From contig NZ_FQXQ01000001.1 of assembly GCF_900130035.1 (NCBI RefSeq), positions 1 to 64,000 of the forward strand: DNA of 64,000 nucleotides, given 5' to 3'. The position numbers and the translations under genes were made by a program. Positions 15,938 to 24,143 of this stretch are shown here, piece by piece. The number at the start of each line of letters is the position of its first letter. Position 1 is the first letter of the stretch. Under the pieces are notes generated by a model. That model saw nothing but the letters and a program-made list of their open reading frames with translations. It was not told where the DNA came from and did not search any database. The stretch comes from Wenyingzhuangia marina. GTDB lineage: Bacteria > Bacteroidota > Bacteroidia > Flavobacteriales > Flavobacteriaceae.

Positions 15938-17968
15938 TTAATTAATAATTAGTATTGCAAAACTGCAACTATAAACCCCATTAATATCAAAAGACATATA
16001 AACAGGCTGTGAATAATTTAAACTTCCTTTGTTAATTATTAACGATTCATTATTTGTATAAGTCTTTGAAATAGTATTATTATTAATATCTACAACAGAC
16101 AGATTTAAGTTTTCATACTCAATATCAACATTAAAATTAATATGTAAGTCACCACCTATAATATCCACATATAAACTATTCTTAAACGCTTCGTCTACAT
16201 CAATTTCTAATACAACTTCTTCATCTTCATCGAAAGTTTTATAACTAACAGATGAGTTTTCTAATTCAGTAACATTATCAGCTATGACATGTGGATTATA
16301 TTCTGATTTTTGTTTAATAAACCCTGTTGATTTTATTTTTGCTGAAAATTCTCCACCTTGAGCTACACTAAATCCGTTTTTAAGAGTAATACTATTACCA
16401 GATGTTACTCTTTTTGCTCCATTTATAATTACATCGCCAATTATTGTGACATTCTCTTTGGCTACAAAAACACTACTGTTTTCAAAATCAATATTACTAA
16501 GTATCAAATTATCATTTACATACCTATCTACAATTACATTATTGTTATTAATATTACTCATTATAAAATCAACTTGTGAATTATAAATATTATTATGCTC
16601 TCCATTAAATTCATTTAATATAAAATCATCAAAAGATGATCTTTCGTGAAATAATTCTCTGGAAACCCCTGTATAAAACTCTGAAGGATCAATTGTATAA
16701 TCTAATGAACTAATTGTTGGAATAAAACAAAAATCTTCACCTATTGTATACTCAAAATCATCTAGTACATTTAATTTGGTTTCTAAATTACTTAAGAGAA
16801 AACTTGTAGACCCTGCAACATTATCATAACTTAAATTTTCATCCGAGAAGAAAACATCCTCACCTCCTTTAATAATACCTTTATACATATTAATACTATA
16901 CGATGATAAAAATTCATCTGAAACAAAGCCCTTATTAACACTCCCTAAAACGGTATCATCAACCCAATAAAACGTCTTGGTGCAGCCTTTAAATTTATAC
17001 CACGCTGGACATCCTGACCATCCCTTACTTACTACCCAAGGAAACCTCTCAGTCGTCGGAGTATTTTCTTTTCTATACTCTATACTAAATACCTCTTCTC
17101 CTTCGCTTCCAACTTTAAGTTGACTAGAACCATTCGATAACGCAATTTTATAAGGTATAGATGGAAAACCATTATTATTTGGGTTTAAATTATACATTTC
17201 TTCAAAAAAATCATGTTTTAATAGTGAAGGCATAGCAACTCCATTAAGAGATGCTTTTTCTGAATAAACAAGCAATTGTTCAAAAGCAGGAAAGGATTTA
17301 TAAACACTTAACAAAGCTAATGACAAAGGAAAACTTGCTAAACCTGATTTTGTACTAACTGAACGAATAAGATGTTGAATTCCTAAAGGAACATTGGCTC
17401 CTTTGTGAGGAGCATCATGAGAAACATATAACCTTGTATGGTGATTTATGTTATTTTTTTCCATCCAAGTCAATCCATATCTAGTAACAAGTCCTCCCAT
17501 ACTGTACCCCATGACTACGGTATTGTTTTCATTAGGATTTTCTTTTAAGTTATTAACTGTAGTTAAAAGTTCTGTAAAAAGTCTTGCATTTTTTTGAATT
17601 TCTATAGTACTTTTATCATAATCTAATATTATGATATCATATCCTAAACTCAATAGTTGATCTATTAAACTATTTTCTTCCCTATCTATACTATTGTTAT
17701 TGTTATATAATCCAATATGAGTTGGAAACTCTTGATCCTCTTCAAAGTCTATTCCTTCAGCAATTATAAATGGCTTTGTTAACTTAGTATTATTGTCTCC
17801 TAAAATCACTAGAAATTCACCTGTTATTAATTCATTTTCATAATTTACTGAAACGGAAAAAACATCACAGGGAGAGCCATTAAAATTAATAGTTCTAATT
17901 GAGTTTTGTGCATTAATATTTTGTGAAATAGTCAAGAAAAAAGCCAATAATATTATTAATTTTCTCAT
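15938..17968 (-). CDS. Secreted lipase-like alpha/beta hydrolase
   Basis: 676 residues with a signal peptide (cleaved near NAQ|NS). Residues about 75-215 form an alpha/beta hydrolase resembling PGAP1/lipase class proteins: IILDYDKS, then the nucleophile elbow GYSMGG (Ser about 157), and SHDAPHKG afterwards, where the catalytic acid/His would be expected further on. Near residue 530 there is a short repeat-rich piece (SGNSITLKNGFSVAQGGEF) of the kind found in many exported Bacteroidota proteins, followed by a beta-rich tail. I see no standard T9SS sorting tail. It follows the fibre-like gene by 2 bases in the same operon. The substrate is unknown. Confidence 0.75.
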   Translation of the reverse strand: MRKLIILLAFFLTISQNINAQNSIRTINFNGSPCDVFSVSVNYENELITGEFLVILGDNNTKLTKPFIIAEGIDFEEDQEFPTHIGLYNNNNSIDREENSLIDQLLSLGYDIIILDYDKSTIEIQKNARLFTELLTTVNNLKENPNENNTVVMGYSMGGLVTRYGLTWMEKNNINHHTRLYVSHDAPHKGANVPLGIQHLIRSVSTKSGLASFPLSLALLSVYKSFPAFEQLLVYSEKASLNGVAMPSLLKHDFFEEMYNLNPNNNGFPSIPYKIALSNGSSQLKVGSEGEEVFSIEYRKENTPTTERFPWVVSKGWSGCPAWYKFKGCTKTFYWVDDTVLGSVNKGFVSDEFLSSYSINMYKGIIKGGEDVFFSDENLSYDNVAGSTSFLLSNLETKLNVLDDFEYTIGEDFCFIPTISSLDYTIDPSEFYTGVSRELFHERSSFDDFILNEFNGEHNNIYNSQVDFIMSNINNNNVIVDRYVNDNLILSNIDFENSSVFVAKENVTIIGDVIINGAKRVTSGNSITLKNGFSVAQGGEFSAKIKSTGFIKQKSEYNPHVIADNVTELENSSVSYKTFDEDEEVVLEIDVDEAFKNSLYVDIIGGDLHINFNVDIEYENLNLSVVDINNNTISKTYTNNESLIINKGSLNYSQPVYMSFDINGVYSCSFAILIIN

Positions 17969-17970
17969 AA

Positions 17971-18873
17971 CTACTCTTTATTTAATTGAGCCTTTAAAGA
18001 CTTAACTTCTTTACTCAACTCTATTAAATACAAAGTCAATTCCTCTATTTTTTCTTGTTGTTTAATGGTTACTTCTTTTAAGTTTACACCTTCTTTTACA
18101 ATTTCTTTTTCAGATTTAAACCCTTCTAGGTGACCATTACTTTTAATATAATCTTCTACCTGGGACAACGGTTTTAAATTGTAATTTTCTTTAAAAACAT
18201 AATCAGCAAAAATATTAGTATCTACCAAAACCTCTGTAGCATGTATTTTACCATTTACTGTTAATAGTGAGTCTGGATTAAGTGTTCCTATTCCTACCTT
18301 CATATTATCTTTAACTATCATTGTAGGTGAAAGAGTCCCTCCTCCAGACCAGCTAGTACCTCCTCCAAAATATAAATTTCCATTTGCTCCATATATAGCT
18401 GCAGGATTATTAACCCCACCTCCATTTTGATTACCTAATAAAATAGCACTAGACCCTGAAGCACCTGTTACAGATAGCCTTGCATTTATTCCATAAACAG
18501 ATAAATTCTCCTTAGGAGTTGTTGTTCCAATACCAACTTTACCACCTTGTGGGTTTATTAAAAAAGTTCTGTTTTGTGAATAATCTATTGGGTTTTTAGC
18601 TTGAATATACCCTGCATAATCGTAGATATAATCATTTATAATTCCTGATAAAATCTCAGTACCACCCCATGATCTTTGGATGTATCCAATTCTTAAAAAT
18701 CCATTTGGCGTGCTTCCAGATGTAGCAGGTAATCCAAAAGAATCAGAAGCTATATCTAATTTAACCGTTGGACTAGTAGTCCCAATACCAACATTACTGC
18801 CCGTATCTGTTATTTGAGCATTAAGGCCAAAAGTTATTCCAATAAAAGCAATTAATAAAATTCTTTTTTTCAT
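17971..18873 (-). CDS. Exported tail-fibre-like protein (peptidase S74-type stalk)
   Basis: 300 residues. The signal peptide (MKKRILLIAFIGITFGLNAQ) marks the start; 12 codons upstream in frame are left out. The body has at least three copies of a VGIGTTxP-type motif (about residues 28, 120 and 200) separated by Gly-rich beta regions, then a short conserved block (ADYVFKENYNL, HLEGFKSE) and a long C-terminal coiled coil rich in Lys/Glu/Leu. This is the pattern of phage tail-fibre and adhesin-like proteins in Bacteroidota that trimerise through the coiled coil. No chaperone Ser-Lys dyad is recognisable. It is paired with the hydrolase gene. Confidence 0.7.
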   Translation of the reverse strand: MKKRILLIAFIGITFGLNAQITDTGSNVGIGTTSPTVKLDIASDSFGLPATSGSTPNGFLRIGYIQRSWGGTEILSGIINDYIYDYAGYIQAKNPIDYSQNRTFLINPQGGKVGIGTTTPKENLSVYGINARLSVTGASGSSAILLGNQNGGGVNNPAAIYGANGNLYFGGGTSWSGGGTLSPTMIVKDNMKVGIGTLNPDSLLTVNGKIHATEVLVDTNIFADYVFKENYNLKPLSQVEDYIKSNGHLEGFKSEKEIVKEGVNLKEVTIKQQEKIEELTLYLIELSKEVKSLKAQLNKE

Positions 18874-18951
18874 AATATTTTTTTGTTTAAAATTTTCAGA
18901 AAAATACAACTCTTTAGTATATGAAAAAAGTAATTATTTATATTTTTAGCC

Positions 18952-18970
18952 TGTTACAATTTTTGTAACA
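18952..18970. repeat. Small inverted repeat upstream of the fibre gene
   Basis: TGTTACAA/TTGTAACA around TTT, about 80 bases before the fibre gene start on the minus strand. It could be an operator. The rest of 18874-19194 is AT-rich and shows no gene and no convincing -7 box near the start codon. Confidence 0.4.
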
Positions 18971-19194
18971 AGCTTTTATTAATTGTAAATATCTTTATCA
19001 GAAAACACTTTTTATTTTCATTAATTCTTAAAGTATTTAATTTTATTTGTTTGGATTGAACACTTTACTTACTATAGAAAGTCCATAAAAAAAATCGCCA
19101 TCAAATTGGATTTGTAGACCCTTTATATTTTCTAGAATTTTTAAATCTTATATAGGTAAATCTCCTAGAGATTACAAAAAGAGTCAACAAAAAT

Positions 19195-19299
19195 AAAAGC
19201 CAGTTGAAATTTCAACTGGCTTTAACTAACTAAACTTAACTTAATATACTAAATTTCAAACTTGTTGAAAAAAGATTCTTAATTTCTAATTTTATCTAA
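19195..19299. repeat. Direct repeat, right copy (about 105 bp)
   Basis: Partner of 15790-15890. It covers the last codons of marR, its stop and its terminator hairpin (GCCAGTTGAAA/TTTCAACTGGC, 19199-19220). The two copies bracket exactly the two-gene secreted module. Confidence 0.85.
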
Positions 19300-19719
19300 C
19301 AGGTAACAAAGTTGACTAGCTTCTTCTTCTGTTAAACGCTCTATTTGCTCCATGGTTTTATTAAAAGATACTTTTTCTAAAAGTTGTAATCCTTTTTCTG
19401 TAATGGAAACGTATACCACTCTTCTATCTTCCTTACATCTAACTCTCTCAATAAGTTCTTTATCTAATAACTTATCTGTTAAACGAGTCGTATTAGGTGA
19501 TTTTTCTATCATTCTCTCTTTGACCAATTTCATTGTAATTGGCTTTTTAGCCCCTCTTAATATTCTAAGAATATTATACTGAGGAGTAGAAATTTGATAA
19601 GGCTCCAATTCCTTATTTCCTAAAGCGCTAAAAAAATTGGCTGTATATTTTAAATTCAAAACAGCTTTTAGGTGTTGTGAATCAAAAACAGTATTTACTT
19701 CTTTAGAAAATTCAGTCAT
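19279..19719 (-). CDS. MarR-family transcriptional regulator
   Basis: 146 residues: a dimerisation helix, then a winged helix (PQYNILRILRGA, MKLVKERMIEKSPNTTRLTDKLLDKELIER, wing RCKEDRRVVYVSIT). This is the usual MarR length and layout. It lies 4 bases after the FMN reductase gene, so it is probably the second gene of that operon. A perfect 18-bp palindrome in their common promoter (20313-20330) is the likely binding site, which gives autoregulation. The inducer is unknown; MarR next to an oxidoreductase often answers quinones or oxidants. Confidence 0.88.
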   Translation of the reverse strand: MTEFSKEVNTVFDSQHLKAVLNLKYTANFFSALGNKELEPYQISTPQYNILRILRGAKKPITMKLVKERMIEKSPNTTRLTDKLLDKELIERVRCKEDRRVVYVSITEKGLQLLEKVSFNKTMEQIERLTEEEASQLCYLLDKIRN

Positions 19720-19723
19720 AGCA

Positions 19724-20263
19724 TTAGGCTTCTAATAATTCTTTATGAAATTTGTTTACCAACTTGGTTAATTCATTATTTAAATCCTCATTCACTATAA
19801 CTCCATCTTTAAAATTATCCCCAAATGAAGCTAAAGAAAAAGTACCTACAACCATTGCTCCATGATATGGCATTCTACCTGCTGCAATTTCTAATACTGT
19901 AATTCCACCTCTTTCTCCAGGAGATGTTGCCATAAAAATTACTGGCTTATCTTTCCAAACATTCCCATCAACTCTAGAAACCCAGTCAAAAATATTTTTA
20001 AAAGCTGTTGAATAAACACCATTGTATTCAGCAAAAGAAACGATGAATCCATCAGCAGTAGCCATTTTCGCATCAAAGTCTTTAGCCAATTGAGGGATTC
20101 CAGATTCACTTTCTCTATCTAAACTATAAATAGGCATTTCGTAATCGTTCAAATCAAGAGTAGTAATTTTAGCATCGCTTAATTTACTAGCTGCATATTC
20201 TGCTAATTGTTGATTGATTGAGTTTTTACTATTACTTGCTCCGAATACTATTACATTTTTCAT
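19724..20263 (-). CDS. NADPH-dependent FMN reductase-like flavoprotein
   Basis: 179 residues, flavodoxin-like fold of the NADPH-dependent FMN reductase/chromate-quinone reductase family. Visible motifs are the phosphate loop VFGASNSKNSINQ at the N-terminus, FAEYNGVYSTAFKNIFDW in the centre and ATSPGERGG. It probably reduces quinones, azo compounds or flavin with NADPH in the cytosol. It is the first gene of a two-gene operon with marR. Confidence 0.88.
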   Translation of the reverse strand: MKNVIVFGASNSKNSINQQLAEYAASKLSDAKITTLDLNDYEMPIYSLDRESESGIPQLAKDFDAKMATADGFIVSFAEYNGVYSTAFKNIFDWVSRVDGNVWKDKPVIFMATSPGERGGITVLEIAAGRMPYHGAMVVGTFSLASFGDNFKDGVIVNEDLNNELTKLVNKFHKELLEA

Positions 20264-20297
20264 TTTACTGTCTATATTTTATTTGTTCTTACTGATA

Positions 20298-20330
20298 CAA
20301 ATGTACAAATAATATTTACCATGGTAAATA
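20298..20330 (-). promoter_or_regulatory. Promoter and MarR operator of the FMN reductase operon
   Basis: The minus strand has TACATTTG (-7, 20298-20305), 35 bases before the start codon. A perfect 18-bp palindrome (20313-20330, core TTTACCATGGTAAA) sits directly upstream, in the -33/-7 spacer. Binding there would block RNA polymerase, as expected for an autorepressing MarR protein. Confidence 0.65.
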
Positions 20331-20385
20331 AAACCATGTTAATTAATTTATTATTATGTAACAATATTTATTTTATTGAAAAGTT

Positions 20386-22383
20386 TTATTCTTTTTCTAA
20401 ATAACTATCTAAAATTGGTTTTAAACTCTCTGGGCTACGTAAATCGCTAGTATTTTGTTTTACAACTTCTCCTTCTTTATTTACCAACAAATAATGAGGA
20501 ATACCAGAAATATTAAACTTACTTTTTAGGTAATTCCATTCATCTTTAGATACCCTGTAATGCTCTCCTTTAATATCAGGAATCATGTTGTTATAAGTAG
20601 CTTCTGGAGATGATGGACTTGAAATATATACAAAAACAACCTCTTCATCTTTATACAATTCTTTAAAAGGTTTCATTTTTTTAATTCCACTTCTACATGG
20701 ACCACACCATGTTGCCCAAAAATCTACAAACACCACTTTGCCTTTATATTTGGAAATAATGGTTTCAAAAATTTTATCAGCTTCTTTATTTGATGTTGTA
20801 TTGAACACCGCACCCGTCTTTGTTTTATTGGCTTCAATTTTTGCCATCAGTTTATCGTTTTCAATATTTATGACATTGGCTACAAAAGCATTTTTTACTT
20901 CTTTTTTTGCCTCTATTAATTCTGATTCTGAAAAAGGAATATAATCATTAATTAATGTTCCTAAAATTTCTTGAGCTATAATAACATCTGTAGAAAAAGT
21001 CTCCCCAAGATTTTCTTTATACTTTTCAATTCCTTGTTTATCTAACTCTTTGTGAATATATTTATCTATATAACTTTTATACTTGTCATTAAAAGCTCTA
21101 TTTTTTTTCTTATTCTCTTCAGAAAAAAATAATTCAGCACGTTTTTTCTCTTCTTTTGTCCATAAATTTTCTGACTCTTTTCGGTATTCTTTTTCAGCTT
21201 CTGTAAAAACAATATCTAAATTGTTTTGTTTTATATATTTAGTAATCTCTTCTAAAGAACGATTTTTACCAAAATATTTTTTACGCTCCTCTTCAGACAT
21301 ATTGGTATATAACTCAGTATATTTTTTATTAATATCACTAGCTACTTCTTTATATTTATCATTAAACTCTTTTGATCTTTTTATAGCCTCTGCATTTTCT
21401 TTATTATAAGTTTTGTACATTTCTATTAAAGTCATTTCATCATCAGTAAATGTAACTCCCTGATTCTTTATTATATTCGCCAATTCCATAAAGTTAGGAT
21501 ACGTTACACTAATTCCTTCTCTAAAATGCTTCAAAAATTTTAAACGGTTTATAAAAGAAGAGTAACTACTAGTTTCAACTGCCGATTTATTATTTAGAAC
21601 CTCTGGGGTAATAAACTTAATATACTTTACTGTTACGTTAGCGCTATCTTTATATGAAGCTCCGTTATACATATCGTAACTAAGTATGTTCTCATAACTT
21701 CTATAAATTAATTCATTACGCATAATTTCATAAGCTTTTCGGCTTAAAAAACGTCTTCTAGAAATACTATCTAATTTTAGCAACTGCTTTTTTTGTATAT
21801 TAAAACAAGTAGCTTTGTATGCTTGCGGTGTGATGTTTTTTATGTTATTCCTATTATCAGAATAATCTTGATGATCAAATAACATTCCGTTTAAACTAAC
21901 AATATCTGTATTTAATTGCTTTAAATCTCCCGCAAAAAAACCTTCACTTCTATTAGAACTATTAACAAAATGCCATGTTGTTTTTCCAGGAGCTACATAC
22001 AAAGCAGAATAGATTTTGGGAAATTCAACATACACTCTCTCTAAATGGTAACAGGGAAAACTTACAGAAAAAGTCCCATCATGGTTAATATTAATTAAAT
22101 GAGAATCTTGATCTCCTGTAAAAATATTGTTAACATGAATCATTCCTGTTTTTTCAGTACTTTTTTCATCAAAATTTTTAATGATACCCGAATAAGTTGC
22201 TATTCCTGCTTTAAATATTGTTGTATCTAAAACAGAATTTGTATCATCTTCTAAATTAACATTTGGTTTATTCTTTTTTTCTAAGCTGTAAGGTAAAAGT
22301 TCTCTTTTTTTAACACCAAAACTAACGGTATTGTCTTTATTTGGTCTTGCAAATATTATCATTTCTTCACCATCTTTCTCCAA
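20386..22383 (-). CDS. Thioredoxin-fold (TlpA-like) protein, 3' part of a split gene
   Basis: 665 residues from a TTG. The C-terminal ~140 residues are a TlpA/AhpC-like thioredoxin domain with WCGPC in VDFWATWCGPCRSG and the cis-Pro loop SGIPHYLLV. The long middle is helical and Lys/Glu-rich. It has no signal peptide of its own. The same frame stays open upstream for 15 more codons to the TGA that ends the preceding gene, so this is probably the C-terminal two thirds of one 951-residue exported protein interrupted by a nonsense codon. Whether it is translated alone is doubtful. Confidence 0.7.
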   Translation of the reverse strand: MEKDGEEMIIFARPNKDNTVSFGVKKRELLPYSLEKKNKPNVNLEDDTNSVLDTTIFKAGIATYSGIIKNFDEKSTEKTGMIHVNNIFTGDQDSHLININHDGTFSVSFPCYHLERVYVEFPKIYSALYVAPGKTTWHFVNSSNRSEGFFAGDLKQLNTDIVSLNGMLFDHQDYSDNRNNIKNITPQAYKATCFNIQKKQLLKLDSISRRRFLSRKAYEIMRNELIYRSYENILSYDMYNGASYKDSANVTVKYIKFITPEVLNNKSAVETSSYSSFINRLKFLKHFREGISVTYPNFMELANIIKNQGVTFTDDEMTLIEMYKTYNKENAEAIKRSKEFNDKYKEVASDINKKYTELYTNMSEEERKKYFGKNRSLEEITKYIKQNNLDIVFTEAEKEYRKESENLWTKEEKKRAELFFSEENKKKNRAFNDKYKSYIDKYIHKELDKQGIEKYKENLGETFSTDVIIAQEILGTLINDYIPFSESELIEAKKEVKNAFVANVINIENDKLMAKIEANKTKTGAVFNTTSNKEADKIFETIISKYKGKVVFVDFWATWCGPCRSGIKKMKPFKELYKDEEVVFVYISSPSSPEATYNNMIPDIKGEHYRVSKDEWNYLKSKFNISGIPHYLLVNKEGEVVKQNTSDLRSPESLKPILDSYLEKE

Positions 22384-22428
22384 ACTAATTTTATATTTCC
22401 CACCTTTCTTTTTAATAGATTTATAGTT

Positions 22429-23241
22429 TCATTTTGTTTTATCTAATACAGCAAAATTATAGTATAAGGTATGAGACCATAAATTACTCCCATCTGTTTT
22501 TAACCAATTTCCTTGTAATTCTTTTGGAACAATAGTGATTAAATAGGCATCTACATTTTCTGTTCTATTATTTGGATAAGCTTTATTGGCTTTATATAAA
22601 TCTCCATACTGTCCATGAAAACCTATCTGTATATATCCATCTGTGTACCAATCCTTAAAATAAAACATTTTATAATCAAGCCCATCTTTAACCGTAAACC
22701 TAAATTGTTTGGAATCTGTGTAATTTACCACTTGTTCTATTTCATATTTTTTACCATTATAAATAAACTCATCATCTGTTAAAGAAAATTCAATTTTATT
22801 ATTTCCATTCGTCGTAAACCATGTTTTCTTTAGGAATTCAGGACAGTCTTTTAAGGTTGTATAACTAGATTTCCTTGGAGTTTTTTGCCTAAAAAAAGTT
22901 TTAAACCCTTCTCCTCTATCAACAGACAAAGTATCCTGACTAATAACTTTAATTTTAAATTCTTTGGTATCATTATTGTCATTTGTAGCTGTAAATGAAT
23001 AAAGATTGTCTATTACTTCAAAATCTTTATTATACACATATGCTTGCCAGTAACTTTCTATAAAATGTTTGTGTAGGGTAAATTCTGTAAATCTATTTTT
23101 ATCGAGAACTGTAGTCCATTCTCCAAAAACAGACTCTGGCAAATCAGTTTTAGTATTACTGATATTTTGTGCAGATATTTGAGTTGCTAAAAGCAACAGA
23201 AATAAATAGAAAGATTTAATAATGTTTTGTTTCATTTTCAT
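22429..23241 (-). CDS. Exported protein, 5' part of the split TlpA-like gene
   Basis: 270 residues with a signal peptide (cleaved near ISAQ|NI). It holds repeated modules that begin with a GEW/KTW/GNW motif: about residues 40 (VFGEWTTVLD), 140 (LKKTWFTTNG) and 245 (LQGNWLKTDG). The third is cut short by TGA, and the frame continues open into the thioredoxin-fold part. Where the first module reads SYWQAY, the third has the stop followed by NYK, so the stop probably replaces a Trp codon (TGG to TGA). If intact, the product would be a periplasmic thiol-disulfide oxidoreductase with an N-terminal repeat region. Confidence 0.65.
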   Translation of the reverse strand: MKMKQNIIKSFYLFLLLLATQISAQNISNTKTDLPESVFGEWTTVLDKNRFTEFTLHKHFIESYWQAYVYNKDFEVIDNLYSFTATNDNNDTKEFKIKVISQDTLSVDRGEGFKTFFRQKTPRKSSYTTLKDCPEFLKKTWFTTNGNNKIEFSLTDDEFIYNGKKYEIEQVVNYTDSKQFRFTVKDGLDYKMFYFKDWYTDGYIQIGFHGQYGDLYKANKAYPNNRTENVDAYLITIVPKELQGNWLKTDGSNLWSHTLYYNFAVLDKTK

Positions 23242-23377
23242 AGTATTTTTTTTTAAAAATTTTATTTTCTAGTTTACAATTTATTATTTAAAACATACTT
23301 ACTGCTAATAATTACGTTTTTACGCAGGTAAACCTAAATTAATTTTATAATGCAGCCACATATTTCTTTTTAATTTT

Positions 23378-24139
23378 TTAAACTCCCATCCATTCTTTTA
23401 TAGCCTCATGATAACTTCTACCAGTTGTAATACTACTTTTTTTAGAGTTATTTAAAGTGATAACAAACCTACTATTAAAGTATTTTTGAACTTCTTTTAT
23501 AAAATCCGTATTAATAATAACTCCCCTGTGCACTCGTAAAAAATTATCTGGTAATTTTTCTTCTAACTGAGTTAAAGTGTCTTCTATTAAATAGTTTTCT
23601 TCTTTTGAATTAACAGAAACATATCTTTCATCTGCATTAAAATGACTAATCTCTTCTAACTTTAGAAAAATAAGCTTGTCTCCTTTTTTAACTGTTAAAG
23701 AAGTCATCTTTTTGATTTCTTTTTTGGATGACAAATCCGTTAACATTTGCATTATATTCTGAGAGGCTTTGTTATCACTAAACAATTTTAATTTATCAAC
23801 TGATTGTTGCAAACGTTCTAAACCCACTGGTTTTAACAAATAATCTACACTATTGGTTTCAAAAGCTTTTAATGAATATTGATCATATGCCGTACAAAAA
23901 ATAACTATCGGAATTGTTTTTAACCGTTTTAGCATGTCAAAACCTGATACTTCTGGCATTTCTATATCTAAAAAAATAAGATCTGGATTTAATGTCTCTA
24001 TTTTTTCTTGTCCTTCCACGCCGTCTTCTGCAACTCCAATGACTTCAAATATATCTGGAAAGTTTCCTAACAACTTCAATAATCTTTCTCTAGCGGGTGG
24101 TTCATCATCAATAACAATAGTTTTGTATACTTTATTCAT
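23378..24139 (-). CDS. LytTR-family response regulator, copy A
   Basis: 253 residues: receiver domain (about 1-120; LIFLDIEMPEVSGF with the phospho-acceptor Asp near 57) and a C-terminal LytTR DNA-binding domain (about 150-250; NFLRVHRGVIINTDFI, FVITLNNSKKSS). It lies 4 bases after the kinase gene 24144-26162, its cognate sensor. It is strongly similar to the regulator at 26281-27042 over its whole length, so the pair arose by tandem duplication. Confidence 0.92.
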   Translation of the reverse strand: MNKVYKTIVIDDEPPARERLLKLLGNFPDIFEVIGVAEDGVEGQEKIETLNPDLIFLDIEMPEVSGFDMLKRLKTIPIVIFCTAYDQYSLKAFETNSVDYLLKPVGLERLQQSVDKLKLFSDNKASQNIMQMLTDLSSKKEIKKMTSLTVKKGDKLIFLKLEEISHFNADERYVSVNSKEENYLIEDTLTQLEEKLPDNFLRVHRGVIINTDFIKEVQKYFNSRFVITLNNSKKSSITTGRSYHEAIKEWMGV

Positions 24140-24143
24140 TATT

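Noticed and set aside
15790-19299. Composite transposon bounded by direct repeats
   Set aside because: No transposase, no terminal inverted repeats, and the repeats contain marR codons and a terminator rather than insertion-sequence ends.
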